A stretch of DNA of 64,000 nt from Lactuca virosa. Lineage: Eukaryota; Streptophyta; Magnoliopsida; Asterales; Asteraceae. The notes beneath the pieces are model-generated. The model did not search any database, was not told the origin of the DNA, and saw nothing but the letters and a program-made list of their open reading frames with translations. Location: contig CAKMRJ010000001.1 in the NCBI GenBank assembly GCA_928212115.1, positions 180,793,466 to 180,857,465 on the forward strand, written 5' to 3'. Position numbers and translations under genes: made by a program. Positions 11,931 through 23,995 of the stretch are shown piece by piece. The first letter of the stretch is position 1. Each line of letters begins with the position of its first letter.

Positions 11931-12449
11931 TAGAGTTTGCGGTCCGAAGGAGTTTACGGCTGTGAACCGATGGTTTATGGTCAGAAGTGAGTTCACAGAC
12001 GAGAACGAGGTTCTCGGTTGCGAGACGTTTACGGTTGCGAAGGGGGGTTTTCGGTTCCTGCGAGGCTCCTCAGATTTTGAGTGTTTAAAATTTCAAATTT
12101 CCACACTCCTTTTAGCTAAGTGTTTAATATATAAAGGTTATTAATCTAACAATAAGATTACATCAAAAAAAGCTTGTCTTTTATTGGATAAGTTTGACTT
12201 TCGTTGACCAAGATTGACTTTCACAATAATGAAAATAACGGGTTGTCCTATCATCCCCCGGTTAAAGGGAATTTCGTCCTGAAATTAGATTTCTTAGTAG
12301 GACTTCAGGGGTTATGTTCAATCGAATGGTTGGATATCCACTCATAGACCTGGGCAGCTTTGTCCTGAAGTTCATATTAGGATTGATACCTGATCAATCT
12401 ATCATTACCTCGTGTATAAAACTCGTATATAATTAAGATAAATAAGATG

Positions 12450-12522
12450 GTCGGATGTGCGACTCTGCCCCAGGTCCACAACCAAACAAGGAACAGGAGA
12501 TAAGGCGGGAACACACATTCTA
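12450..12522 (-). repeat. Hairpin module (G, post-gag copy 1)
   Basis: Core CCACAACCAAACAAGGAACA at 12476. The left arm GGATGTG pairs with the right arm CACATTC allowing one G-T pair; the inner TCTGCCCC is set against GGCGGGA. Confidence 0.7.
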
Positions 12523-13147
12523 AGTACGCAAAATCTTAATTATATATTACTCTCGCGTATAGACTTAGTAGTGATAAGTTAACCGTATTCGTCCTTAGCC
12601 TCTGTGCTTGAACTTAACCTGTTGCACGAGTGGTAGTTCTAGAAAGTCTGTTGGGTATACGTCGAAAAGGTTTCAGAGGGAAAAGTACTCCTCGCATGAG
12701 TACTTTGGGGATTAGAATACCAGAGACGATTCTAAGGTCTGTGTCGTGTTCTCGTTAGGAGTGACGAGTGTTTCGTTAGTCGTTCGGTTAAGGCGATGGG
12801 TTTTAGCAGCACATGAACTTGGTATGGTGAGGACCACGCCAATCAATGTCGAATGACGACGCCAGACTCTTTATAGAAACAAGTGTTAAAACGATTATAA
12901 AGAAACGTTCGATATAGCGATAGTGTATCCCGTGTGTACTCGATAGTGCATTCTATGTATACTTTTTAGTGCTTTTGGGTTTCTTCTTGTTATTACCACT
13001 GCAACATATCGTACCGCAATAAGCGAGTACTAGTAGTAAAAGTGTTCCGATAATTAGTGATGATACTTCGTATTATGATCCCTATCAGGCCCCCCTATGA
13101 TCGCTTGGTGTATACGAGTCATGCATAATTAAGATGAATAAGACGGT

Positions 13148-13220
13148 CGACTGAGTGACTCTGCCCTAAATCCACAACCAAACAAGGAACAGGAAATGAG
13201 GCAGAATCAATCACTCTATG
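13148..13220 (-). repeat. Hairpin module (G, post-gag copy 2)
   Basis: Arms GAGTGA (13153-13158) and TCACTC (13211-13216), plus TCTGCC/GGCAGA inside. An outer ATGCATAA (about 13120) and TTATGCAT (about 13235) extend the palindrome to about 150 bp. Confidence 0.8.
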
Positions 13221-13399
13221 CCTGCAAAATATTAGTTATGCATAACCCTGATGTACACATTAAGCCATCATAGCCCACATGCACAGATTTTTTAGTTCTT
13301 ATATGAATGTTGTGAGTTGTTCAGGCGAGTGAGTAATTTAAATTTTACTTTTTAATTGGAATTATATGTTTTAAAATTTTACTATTATTTAGAAAACAT

Positions 13400-14575
13400 A
13401 CCGTTGTTCACAGTTGGCTCAGGGACAGTCTCTCCTGCGGTGATCCTCAGTATTCGCCCCTCCCCGCCAGAGTTCTTCATTATTGGGCAATCCCTCTTGT
13501 AGTGCCCCGTCTCACCACACCCATAACAGGCCTGGTTTACATCCACTCTGGGGACCTGGGAGATTAGTTGTGCCGGCGCCCTCTAGAAACGGGTAGTGTG
13601 GCCCTTGCTGCGGAAAATTTTGCATTGCATCTCCCGGCAAGCTCCGAGGTGGTGGTAGTTACACGTACTACACTTCGAGAGAGTTCCAGCATATTGAATA
13701 ACAGGTGCTGGAGTGGCAGGTGTTGTGGCAGCGTATATAGTAGCTATCTGTTGCTCATGCAAGGATTCCTGTGTTGTTTGTCCCTTCCTCTTATTCCTCG
13801 ACTTTCGTTTATAGTCTCCTTCCTTTGTCGGCTCAGGAATGGGGGCCACCACGCCATGGCGGACTCCATGGTCAATGAGTCGCTGGGCCAGGCGGTTGGC
13901 GCTATCGAAGGTAGTTGGGTTGGAAGCCAGTTCATTCCCTTGAATCTGGGGAGATAAACCCCATATGTACTTCTCTCCAGGGTAACCATCCCTGGGGCAC
14001 AGTGCTGCCAAGTCGTTAAACCTGTCAGTGTAGGCTACTATGTCTGAGCCTGCCATGGTAAGGCTCCACAGCTCATGCTCCAGATTTTGTATTTCACCTC
14101 TTGGGCAGTATTCTTCCATCATCATCTCTTTCAGGTTCTCCCAACCCATTGATTTAGCCATTGATAGGGTTAGTGACTTAACATGGCCATTTCACCATGT
14201 TAGGGCTCTGTCGGAGAAGGTGCATATAGCAAACTTCACTTTGCTCCCTTCTGGGCATGTGCAACTTTCAAAAACTGACTCTGTTTTCTCGAACCACTAC
14301 ATTAGAGCAATGGCTCCCCCATCTCCATTAAAGGATTTGGGTTTGCAGTTCATGAAGTCCTTGTACGAACACTCTCGTGGGTGTCGGGTGGGTAACTCCG
14401 GGGTTAGTTAGGAGGGCACCACTACCAGATCCGTTGGTACCACTTGCGCGTATTTGAGTTATAGCGGCTGTCGTTGCGGCTGTTACTGCTGCCTGGAATA
14501 CAGCAGGATCGCGTTGTGGTGGTGGATTTTTTGTTGTGTTGCTGACTACGCGCCTTATAGGTCTACCGTGAGGAA
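13400..14575 (-). pseudogene. Element G gag remnant
   Basis: The best frame is 14161-13583 on the minus strand: MGWENLKEMMMEEYCPRGEI, SLTMAGSDIVAYTDRFNDL and NRLAQRLIDHGVRHG, the retrotransposon gag core also present in A and B. A degenerate N-terminal part extends to about 14575. Knuckles follow: CSTCNYHHLGAC, then CYGCGETGHYKRDCP near 13500 in another frame. Coding stops right after the second knuckle (GMFSK then TAA at about 13398), just where protease begins in B. It would encode the structural particle protein; several frameshifts make it inactive. Confidence 0.8.
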
Positions 14576-15780
14576 CCTTTTTGCTATAATGTTTACAAGA
14601 TGAAACAGTGATAAATCTAGAGTAGTGGCTATAAGTCGGGTGTTGATTAAACTAAGTTATCCTAGTTCTGAGTCTATCCTGCTCCGACTTTCATAGTGTT
14701 CTGAAAAATAATTTATAACGGAAGCCTGTATAAAAGAATAAACTTATGAATTAGTAGTGACTACCCTCGAATGAATTTTTGTGAATTGTGTAACGGTTAC
14801 CAGTTGTTACGAAAGATGAAATAATCCTAACACATAGTGTGAGTACTGTACTCACTAACTCAATAGATTATTTTAATTTATTAGTTATTAGTTTGACACA
14901 TAAGACATATGGTTCCTTTGGCTGATCCCTTCTCGGAATCCTCTTCATGAATTTCTTCTTATTCCTCCTTGACTTCGCTGTTGACTGCTATGATGGAGTG
15001 GTTACATCTATCTAGGTTTGTTGTGCGAGAATGGGAGTGTCTAAAGAATCTATGAAATTAAGTGAAACAATATGGGGTGATCCTTACCGGGTCCTTCTAT
15101 AATCGCGCAGTGTATACAAGTTGTATATAATTTAAGATTAAATAGACCTTCGAATAAGTGATCCTACTCTAAAACCACAACCAGACAAGGAACATGAAGC
15201 AGAGCATAGATCACCAATTCTAAGTCTATAAAATCTAAATTATATAAAACCTTGGGAGTATACACTCTGAAATTATAGTCCTACCGGTAAGGGTCTTTTA
15301 ATTTTCACATATGTTATTTATAGTGCCTAAAATACTCCTATAGTATTTTATTGGTATGAACTTGGTAAGTTTTAAACTTGTTGTTATCATATAGTATCAT
15401 AAAATACTCCTATAGTATTTTAACTTTATATTGTGCTCTAGAGATCCTTTGTATATAGGGTTAGGTAAGTTTTAAGTCTTTTGCAACACCACATCACTCC
15501 CAAACACATGTTGGTCATATCTCAAATAAATATAGTTGATCAGGCTATATTTATCCCAGACATGATTACATAAATGTCCAGGTTTGACCATAGTGTCCAA
15601 CATTTAAATACTTCTGTTTTGTTCGTATTGTGGTACTTGTTCTAGTATGTATATATTTATGTATTTATGTATACTTGTATTTTAAAAGTAAAATTCTTGG
15701 CCAGTGTATTTTTTTTATCCCATTTTATCTATAGTTGTATATCTTTTATTGGTTGATATACTCAGTTCACTATAAACAAT
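14576..15780 (-). other. Leader of G between primer site and gag
   Basis: Untranslated leader, alignable in patches with the leader of A. It holds one hairpin module (15150-15222). No open frame supported. Confidence 0.65.
15150..15222 (-). repeat. Hairpin module (G leader copy)
   Basis: Arms GTGATC (15158-15163) and GATCAC (15209-15214), different from the other copies but still complementary. Core ACCACAACCAGACAAGGAAC. Confidence 0.75.
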
Positions 15781-15792
15781 GCTCTGACACCA
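15781..15792 (-). other. Primer binding site of G
   Basis: The minus strand reads TGGTGTCAGAGC, one mismatch from TGGTATCAGAGC of initiator tRNA-Met. It lies three bases from the LTR edge at 15796. Confidence 0.85.
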
Positions 15793-16246
15793 ATCTGTCA
15801 CACCCCCAAACCGGAACGGCGGAAACGTCCAGGGGCGGATGACGTCATGCTCAGTATCACAACAAATGTAGAATAGTAAAACAATCAACAACGTCCATTG
15901 CATTAATATTAAAGTCTTTACATTGTATTCAAATCACATATGATTCACTCCAAAAGCAAAACAAAGACATGAAGCTATTATGCTCCATCTTCTGAATCCC
16001 TATGCTTGTACTTGTCTACTAGTTTCCTGAGAATACAAGTGATTTTGAAAGTGTATCAACATTTAAGTTGGTGAGTTCATAAGTATTTTGTTTTAGAAAG
16101 CATGTTCTTTGTTCCATGAAAACCTTAGTATGTTCCTCCAGAAAATCCAATATTTTCTGATGTAAATCTAATGTAAGAAAAATGTGACCTAAGTTCCTTC
16201 TACAATCACCTAGTAGATACAAGTGATATACAATATAGATCGAACA

Positions 16247-16326
16247 TCCAGTCGATTGTGTGGTTCTGCCCTAAGCCCACAACCTAACAAGGAGCAGGAA
16301 ATGAGGCGGAATCCACACATTCCACT
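16247..16326 (-). repeat. Hairpin module (G 5' LTR, copy 1)
   Basis: Arms TGTGTGG (16257-16263) and CCACACA (16313-16319); orthologous to the copy at 9683. Confidence 0.8.
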
Positions 16327-16626
16327 GTTTGTCGGATCTACATTGTGTGTAACCCTGGCGTATACACTAGGTAATTACAGAGTTACCATTATTGGTCCTT
16401 TTTGAGTGACATCTATATTGTACTTAGAAAGTAATGTAAAACCGTTGTATTTGTATGAAATCCATTGTATATGTATGTACTTAGTTAAACATTCCATCTG
16501 AAAAGTGTGTTTTTGTACAAGAAAATAGTATGCTGTACTTGTATGTTATGACCTGACCGATACCTATTTTCCCTATGATTACTTAGTTTATACAGATTAT
16601 ATATATTTAACCAAGATCAAATAGAT

Positions 16627-16700
16627 AGTAGATTGTGTGAATCTGCTCTAAGCCCACAATCAAACAAGGAACAGGAAATGAAGCAAAAAGCACACATGCT
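16627..16700 (-). repeat. Hairpin module (G 5' LTR, copy 2)
   Basis: Left arm TGTGTGA, right arm GCACACA: six of seven pairs kept. Orthologous to 10055-10135. Confidence 0.7.
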
Positions 16701-17451
16701 ATTGCCTATCAGATCCTATTAATATATAACCCGGATGTATAAACCAAGGAATCATAGCGTTAGCAATATAGGTACCTTCCAAACTGTATGCTCATGTTAC
16801 TAGAAAAGTTGTATGGTGTAGTTCTATTGTTTAGTAAAACTACTTGAAGTTATGAAATCCCGTAATCTAAACGCCTTAGTTGCTACTATTGTGAGTTTTA
16901 TATAACCATAATTGATTGGACCGGTAAAACATGACGTTCTGTAGGCGTAGAAAAAGATATGACATCTGTCACCTGTGGACCTACCGGTCCCACTGTAGCT
17001 AACATCAAGGTGCGGGATTGTCAGTCTCATATAGATCTATACACAAACTCACGCTTTCCCTCCATGAGACTCTAGTTATAAATTATAAGGCTTATAAGCA
17101 TGTACCCTGATGGGTACGACCAAGTAGTACCTCATAACCCTGGATAACTAGACACGAGGAGAATACTAATGTTCTTTTATGCTTGAAAATGTATGAATTA
17201 CATTGTACTAGTAGTGTACAATAATTATACTTTTTTAAACAATCGTTTTAGTATGATATTCCTGACTTAGTAAAATAGTATTGTGGTTCCTAAACTATAC
17301 CTATTATAGTTTACATGTATGTTCTTTATGAAAGCAGAATCTTAGTAATTTAACAGTTTATATAACACAATGAAACTATTTGAGAATGAAAACTTTTACA
17401 CTACATGTTTACAAAAAGGGGTAAATCTTTATTTAAATAAGTTTGATGTTT

Positions 17452-17452
<1 letters not shown>

Positions 17453-17508
<56 letters not shown>

Positions 17509-17526
17509 ATATATATAACATATATA
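17453..17526. repeat. (TA)n microsatellite in G 5' LTR
   Basis: TA repeat with one interruption, equivalent to 10882-10952. Confidence 0.95.
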
Positions 17527-17898
17527 ATTGAGATCAAACAGACAGTCAGGCAAATGGTTCAAACCCTAGTCCACAACCAGACAAGGAACATGAGATAAGG
17601 TACAAAACATCAGTCCTAAGTCTGTTGAATCTTAATTATATATCTTTATATATGTATATAAACATGTATTTCAGGAAATAAAAGAATATAGTTTAAATAA
17701 GTTGAAATAGCTTGAAATGTTTTTAAAACTGATTCGAAGTTATTAGAATGATAACACAAGATTTCCTTGTGTTTTTACTTGTATTCCCCCCCCCCCACCT
17801 AAAACATTGAAAAATAGTAAAAACGTAGGGGTATGAACTCACCTTATGTGAGTGATTCGATTGAAGATTCGATATTTGGATGTTTTTCCACAAGTTAG

Positions 17899-18663
17899 TG
17901 ATGGGTTTTGAGCATTCTAACACTCCTAAGTGTACATGCAACCCTAGAAAACCTTGGATCTATGTTTGTCTAAAATACATGCAAAATACTTTTTCCAAGG
18001 TTCATAATCCTATCTAGCATACATGGGGAACATTAATCATAAAAGATGGCTAGGATTACATACCTTGTAGTTGTTTTTATTCCTTAAAAACCTTGAGAGC
18101 GTAGCACCCCAAGTGTGGTGCCTCAAATGTTTCACACAACACCAAATGCTCTTGGAATAAACTTTGAGAGAAATATATAACACTTGAAATCGGCCTTGCC
18201 CTCTTGCCTCACTAGTGTATCCGATTTTGGTTGCTATAAGTATGCTTATATAGTATGTTGCATTAGGGTTACACCATGTAAACCCTAATGTAACATGGCT
18301 CTTCATTTCCATGACCCATGGGTTTGTAACTCCCATGGAGCATCCATGGAGCATCCTATGGACCTTAGCCTAACTAGATAATCCATGGAGCATCTAGCCC
18401 ACTATACAAGTATGGATGATTTACACAATCAACCCATATATTTAATTAGTCTCCTTTTTAACTCCAGATTAATTCTTGATCAATACTAATTAAATAATAT
18501 TATTAATATATTAGAACTTATAATATATTAATAAACCATAAGTGTTATTTCTCTCTTTTTAGTCTATCCAATTGCATGATGCCATGCAACCCAAATGGAC
18601 CATGCCGGGTCGGGTCAAGTACATACCAGAAATAGTTATGGGACTTAGACACCTTATCCAACA
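17899..18663 (-). repeat. 3' LTR of C1 (765 bp)
   Basis: Plus strand TGATGGGTTTTGAGCATTC to CACCTTATCCAACA. Similar to the D and E LTRs (775 and 764 bp). On the minus strand a TATA-like ACTATATAAGCAT (about 18240-18252) lies next to an imperfect hairpin with CATTAGGG and CCCTAATG arms (18258-18295) containing a telo-box. Confidence 0.85.
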
Positions 18664-19509
18664 GTCTTGCACTTGGATAACTCTAATAACCATAACTGCA
18701 AGTATGACTTCAGGAACCGATCAGCAATCGTAGCTCTTTTCACGGTCTCTCAGAACTGAGAAGGTGATGATACGCCATTTAAGATAAGTGATCATATAAT
18801 CCTCTGTTCTAGATATCAGCCAGACAAATACATGGATCAATGTCTTACTTATTGTCCAGCAGTTTGTTTCCCGATTTCCGATTTATTTGACATAGAACTT
18901 AGTTGAAAACATCAATTTAGTTCTGACTGGGCCCGGTACATAGGTCAAAACAAAATCATCGAGGGGCCAATATATCGCTTCTAATCCAAGAAGGAACATA
19001 TAAACTTCGACTCATATGCTTGTTCTACTATTTGTTAAATCACACACAAAGGCACGTTTTATAACATCGAGTTACCAATGCGGTTTCGCACGATCAATGC
19101 ATAACGAACTCATAGACAACAAGTCATATCTCTATGTTTGAAGACTTATATGATATTACCGTCTCGCGATCACTCGAGATAAATTCCATGAAGTGATACC
19201 AGCGAGCGTACGTTGAATCCAATACTCAGAACTTATGAGCACTCATAATTGTTGAGGCCATGTCCAACATCTTAGACCTCTACAACCAACTCATGACAAT
19301 CTTAATTCATATCTACTTCCAACATATGACCGACTGTGGATAATTTGAATAATATGTAAAACACAACATAAATATTCTGGAAGTCAAAACATGCAAAAGA
19401 AATAATAGTAAACGATTGACAAAAGATAGCAACACTTTACTGATAAATAAACACAACTTTTATTCATCATCAAATGTCAATTACACTTTACAAATTTCAA
19501 AATTTATCA
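18664..19509 (-). other. 3' non-coding region of C1 with polypurine tract
   Basis: Starts with the complement of a purine tract (GTCTTGCACTTGG; minus CCAAGTGCAAGAC). Conserved with D (from 31848) and E (from 44486), for example CAGCAATCGTAGCTCTT. No coding frame. It marks C1, D and E as one family. Confidence 0.7.
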
Positions 19510-21050
19510 AACTACTAAAACAAATATCATCCTTCAGCCCTATGCTCCTTGCATACTGGAGATGTTTAACCCTACCTAGTCCCTTCGTGAGGGGATGTGC
19601 CGGGTTCTCATCCGATGATACCCTCTTTGCCGTGAGGAGTCCTTCTTCTATTCGATGTCTGATGAAATGGTATTTTCTGTCAATGTGTTTGGATCTCCCG
19701 TGATCCCTTGGTTCCTTCGCTAAGGCAACTGCACTTTCACAATTATCTATGGGCTCCTTTATAGCTGGTATGACTCCAAGGTCTCAAATGAAGTTCTTTA
19801 GCCATATCGCCTCCTTTGCTGCCTTGCTTGCCACTATATACTTGGATTCGCAAGTTGAATCATCCACTGTTTCCTACTTGGAACTTTTCCAAGAAATTGC
19901 TCCCCCGTTTAAGGTAAAGACCCAGCCCGACTGAGAGCGGAAATTATCCCGATCAGTCTGGAAGCTAGCATCACTATACCCTACAACTCTCAAGTCATCA
20001 CTCCCACTAAGGGTAAGGACTCAGTCCTTAGTCCTCCGCAGGTACTTGAGGATATTCTTTACCGCTGTCCAGTGAGCCTTACCAGGTTTCCCCTGATACC
20101 TGCTAACTATGCTTAAAGCAAAGGCTACATCAGGACTAGTACACCTCATAGCATACATGATCGAGCCTACAGCTGAAGCATAAGGTACTCGACTCATTTC
20201 TGCTATCTCAACATCGGTACTCGGGCTCTGAGTCTTACTCAATCTAGCGTTACTCTGGATGGGTAACTCTCCTTTCTTGGAATCTTGCATGCTGCATCTC
20301 TTCAGCACTTTATCCAAGTATGTACTCTGACTAAGTCCAATTAGTCTTTTACTCCGGTCTCTCAGAATCCTTATCCCTAGAATATAGGCAGCTTCTCCTA
20401 GGTCCTTCATAGCGAAACACTTCCCAAGCCAGGACTTCACTTCTCGGAAGGTTGAGATGTCATTTCCTATGAGTAGTATGTCATCCATATAAAGTACCAA
20501 AAAGATAACTATACTCCCACTAGCCTTGACATATACACAAGATTCATCTTCACTCCTCGAAAAGTCAAACTCTTTGACTTTCTCATCGAAGCAAGGATTC
20601 CATCTGCGAGGTGCTTGTTTCAAATAAGATGGATTTCTCAAGCTTACACACTTTATTAGGGTACTCTGTGCTGACAAAACCCTCTGGCTGATTCATGTAA
20701 ATATCCTCAGCCAACTTTCCATTGAGGAAAGCGGTTTTGACATCCATTTGCCATATTTCATAGTCATGAAATGCAGCTATGGCTAACAATACCCTAATAC
20801 ACTTAATCTTGGCTACTGGTGAAAAGGTCTTATCATAATCAACTCCCAGAGTTTGAGAAAAGCCCTTTGCAACCAGTGGCGCCTTATAAGTGTGTACATT
20901 ACCATCCATGTCGGTCTTCTTCTTGAAGATCCATTTGCACCCAACTGTCTTACGACCTGGTACATTGTCAACCAAATCCCAAACCTGATTGTCATACATG
21001 GACTGTATCTCGCTGTCCATTGCCTCTTTCCATTTAGCAGACTCGGGGCC
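19510..21050 (-). pseudogene. C1 copia RT and RNase H remnant
   Basis: RT N-terminal half (21020-20583): WDLVDNVPGRKTVGCKWIFK, DYDKTFSPVAKI and QMDVKTAFLNG. C-terminal half (20677-20021), in another frame: VLYMDDILLIGND (catalytic), MKDLGEAAYILGI and YASAVGSIMYAMRCTSPDVA. A frameshift separates the halves near 20640. A TGA at 20021 is followed by RNase H in broken frames (SDASFQTDRDNF, RSKHIDRKYHFIRHRIEE) to about 19510. The domains copied the element RNA and removed its template. Interrupted upstream at 21050 by element A. Confidence 0.9.
21046..21050. repeat. Target site duplication of A, left
   Basis: GGGCC, repeated at 29796-29800 right after the 3' LTR of A. C1 coding sequence is continuous across one copy. 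Confidence 0.9.
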
Positions 21051-21229
21051 TGTGACAAACCGAAATTTCTATTCTGTACAACCATTCACTCCAATAGAAG
21101 TCAGAAATGTTTCTGCTAACTTTCAAGCTTTTAGGAATCAGTTTGAGTGTTTTAAAGTTAGTACTTCAAGAGATAACTGGAGAGAGGATGCCCTAGGGTT
21201 TATTGTGCAACAATAAAGTCCCAAAACTC

Positions 21230-22060
21230 CAAGAGCTTGGAGTTTACGGCCTAAACATGGTGTTTACGGCCGTAAACCCCAAGGGGTATAAATATGACAC
21301 TTAGTCATTTTATACACTTTTTCACCTCTTCAAGACTAGAACTCAAGATCCTCTCAAATATCATCCGGTTTTCCTTCTTGATCTTCAACTTTGTAAGTGT
21401 TTCTTGCCCTAATAAGTTGATATCTTACTTAATCTAGTGATCTTACGTGATTCCATCCGTGAAATCATTCCATTTGTGTAGATCTTCAAGTGTTCTTAGT
21501 TTATCCAAGAACAACAAGAACACACACTAGTGTTCTTGGACTTTTAACACCCTTTCAAGCTTCTATATAGTAAGTACTCTTACCTTGGCTTGTTAAAAGG
21601 CTTGTTACTCTTCTTAATCATCTAGAAAACACAAAGAACACAAGATCAAAGGGAGTTTACGGCCGTAAACTCCTAAGACCATAAACCCCATGTTGGTTGC
21701 CATTAGGGCCATAAACCCTATAGGATGCAAGGCAAGTGACCCAGAACCCATCCTTGAAGTGCTTAGGACCTTAAACATCAAAAAGACCATGAACCATTAG
21801 AGTTTACGGCCCTAAACACGTGGAGAAATGGTCCATGGGCCGTAAACTCCCTAAAGGGGTGAAATGATGCCACAATCACTTCCTAAGGCTTAGCCTTCAA
21901 GTAGGAATGCTTCATTATGGCTTTTAGGACGTCAACACACAAAATGGGGGAGTTACCATGAGTTTATGGCCGTAAACTCATGGGTTTACGAACGTAAACT
22001 CCAAGGGAGTTGGTCCCAAAACCGTAAACTCCAAAAGAGTTTACCCTTGGACCCTAAACT
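21230..22060. repeat. Cluster of TTTACGGCCGTAAA palindromes in A 5' LTR
   Basis: Perfect and near-perfect copies flank and follow the TATA box: GTTTACGGCCGTAAAC at 21262, GAGTTTACGGCCGTAAACTC within 21652-21673, and variants at 21967 and 21985, plus half-sites such as ACCGTAAACTCC. About ten recognisable sites in 0.8 kb. Confidence 0.85.
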
Positions 22061-22369
22061 CAAATGCAAGGCCCTACAACCCTTAGATGCAATAATTAGT
22101 ACTTATAACACTTAATTAAGGTGTTTCCTAAGTCCCGGAAGGTGTTTCCTTTCATATAGTTGTAAACTGTTTTCGAGTCAAGATAGTTATAAACTATGGA
22201 AAATATACATTCTTACAATCGACAATCGGAACAGTCGGGTCTAGAACATAACAGAAGATCCCTTGGTAGAAGGATACGAGTAAAAGATAGGACCATAATG
22301 CTAGTCTTTTGATTCCTTAATGTATACATAACAGGATATATATACCAATAGGGTCCGACAGGTAATAGG

Positions 22370-22445
22370 ATGTGTGCTCTCCGCTTCATTTCCTGTTCCT
22401 TGTTTGCTTGTGGGCTTGGAACGAATTCACCCAATCTATTTTCTA
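22370..22445 (+). repeat. Hairpin module (A 5' LTR)
   Basis: TTCCTGTTCCTTGTTTGCTT core with decayed arms (GGATGTG against TTCACCC). Orthologous to 28598-28670; the other two modules of this LTR were removed by deletion. Confidence 0.65.
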
Positions 22446-22842
22446 GAGGAACATGCGAACTTTTCACAACAGAACTTACAACTTACACCATTTTTACATA
22501 TACATTTTAACAACAGTTTACAATTTACTTACATCACTAAACTCTTATGAACTCACCAGCTTAATTGCTGATCAACTCTTTCAAATAACTTGTATTCTCA
22601 AGAGACTATTAGACAGGTGCTCGTGCTGGGGATTCAGAAGATGAAGCATTATAGCTTCATGTCTTCTTTTGTTATTTGTGTATGAATTCTATGTTTTTGT
22701 GAACACACAAATTGTAAACACTTTCTTTCGAAATGAAATGGTTGTTCATTACTTGCTTACCATATACATATCTCGTGATACTAAACATGCGGTCCTCCAC
22801 CCCTGAACGATTCCGCCGTTCCGGTTTTGGGGTGCGACAGAT

Positions 22843-22854
22843 TGGTATCAGAGC
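22843..22854 (+). other. Primer binding site of A
   Basis: TGGTATCAGAGC, a perfect match to the initiator tRNA-Met 3' end, three bases after the LTR end at 22839. Confidence 0.95.
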
Positions 22855-23995
22855 ATTGTTTATAGGGAACTAATTATATCAGCCAATAAAAGATATACAA
22901 CTATAAATACAATGGGGCTTAAGTGCTCTTGATAATGATATATTTTTAGAATATAACTGTAGGTTATAAAAATATACCTACTTACTTATACATGTACATA
23001 ATAGAACTGGTGTCATGAGGAGAACAGAACTAAAGTATTTAAAGGTTGGGCACTGTCGTCAACCTGAACAGTCATGTAATCATAGCTAGGATCAATATAG
23101 CCTGATCAACTATATTCATTCGAGATGTGACCGACATGTGTTTGGGAATGATGTGGTGTTGCAACAGTGTTAAAACTTACCTGAACACCAGTCAAGAGAA
23201 CACCAGAACAAGTACATTCAGAGTTAGAATACTATAGGAGTATTTTAGTCCATATAAATAACTTATGTGAGAACTTAAAAGACCCTTACGAATAGGGTCT
23301 ATAATCTTGCAAGGTATATTCCTAAAAGTTTTATATATAATCAAGATCTTATAGACTTAGAATTTGTGGTCTACGCTTCACTATCCATTCCTCTTAAGGG
23401 TGTAGCTTTGGAGTTAGATCACTTATTCGAAGGTCTATTTAATCTTCAATTATATACAAACTTATGTACCTTGTACAATTATAGGAAGACTCCGTAAGGA
23501 TCACCCCATAAAAGTTACCTTAAAGCTCATAGATTCTTTAGTCACTTTCATTCTCGCACGACAAGCCCAGATAGATGTAACCACTTCCTCATAGTAGACA
23601 ATAGAAGAGTCCAAGAGGAACAAGAACAAGTACATGAGAAGTTTTCAAAGAGGGATCAACCGAAGTAACCAAAAACGTCTTACACATCACGCTAATAAAT
23701 AATAATCTGGTTAATTTAATGAGCGAGTGGAAACACTGCTCACATTATTTGTTAAGATTGTTTTCTTACATGCAGCTGGTAACAGTTATTCAGGAAACAG
23801 ATACTCATTCGAGGATAGTTATTTCAAATTCATAGAGTTTATTAGGTATAGACTCTTTTATGAATTGTTTCTAGAACCCTGTGGAAGTCAGGACCCGATA
23901 CATCCAGAACTAGGATAACCTTGTCTTTTCAGATTTTGGCTTGTGTCCATTGCTTTAGACTTATTCTGTCTCATCTTTGTGTTCTTTTAGCAAAG
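22855..23995 (+). other. Leader of A between primer site and gag
   Basis: 1.1 kb without a supported gene. A decayed hairpin module lies near 23350-23440. The last bases before the gag ATG, TTCTTTTAG|CAAAG, look like a splice acceptor and are kept in A' (55150). Confidence 0.6.

Larger units (their letters stand above)
9225..12250 (-). repeat. 3' LTR of element G (about 3.0 kb)
   Basis: Starts TGTCCCACCCCC; the right end reads GGGTTGTCCTA, next to the polypurine tract, and corresponds to a decayed TGTGACAACCC start on the minus strand as in A and B. It contains three hairpin modules, two TA-rich microsatellites inside the predicted intron, a predicted leader intron (11371-9456), and a block (11580-12060) rich in TTTACGGCNGTAAA-like and TTTTCGGCT words. 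It is not interrupted at the site where C1 sits in the 5' LTR (11427 is continuous). Confidence 0.85.
12251..13399 (-). other. Non-coding post-gag region of G with polypurine tract
   Basis: The region replaces pol. Next to the LTR the minus strand reads CCGGGGGATGA, the polypurine tract that primes plus-strand synthesis, at 12251-12262. It aligns with the same segment of A (26225-26366). Two hairpin modules lie here, at about 12450-12520 and 13148-13220. No open frame of note. Confidence 0.75.
9225..17898 (-). mobile_element. Element G: gag-only Ty3/gypsy element, outermost of the nest
   Basis: Minus strand. Direct repeats beginning TGTC(C/A)CACCCCCAAACCGG at 9225 and 15796 are its 3' and 5' LTRs. 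Between them lie a primer site, a leader, a broken gag and about 1.1 kb of non-coding DNA ending in a polypurine tract; there is no pol. The 5' LTR is cut at 17898 by copia element C1, so its remainder is beyond the window. In the first ~256 aligned LTR bases I count 11 mismatches (about 4%), an old insertion. A full-length sister would look like element B. Confidence 0.85.
15796..17898 (-). repeat. 5' LTR of G, truncated by C1 insertion
   Basis: Collinear with 9225-11427. Homology stops after CCACAAGTTAG at 17898, where the C1 LTR begins, while the 3' LTR continues CTCCCGGG. Hairpin modules lie at 16247-16326 (arms TGTGTGG/CCACACA) and 16627-16700, with a degenerate one near 17570. The predicted intron runs 17842-16027. 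C1 therefore landed 57 bp upstream of the predicted donor. Confidence 0.85.
21051..22839 (+). repeat. 5' LTR of A, with two internal deletions
   Basis: TGTGACAAACC to GGTGCGACA. Relative to the 3' LTR it lacks the equivalents of 27480-28389 (910 bp) and a 730-bp segment between two copies of ATTTTCTA (28666 and 29396). 3429-910-730 is exactly 1789. The first deletion removes the predicted splice donor. TATA box GGGGTATAAATATG at about 21286. One hairpin module remains (22370-22440). Confidence 0.9.

Noticed and set aside
10829..12144. Frames encoding YIYIYI runs on both strands
   Set aside because: Products of TA microsatellites in the G LTR.
19416..19934. Plus-strand frames of 95 and 61 codons
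   Set aside because: Antisense shadows of the C1 RNase H remnant.
22843..22854. TGGTATCAGAGC sites as parts of tRNA genes
   Set aside because: Only the 3'-end complement is present, directly after LTR ends; no cloverleaf around it.
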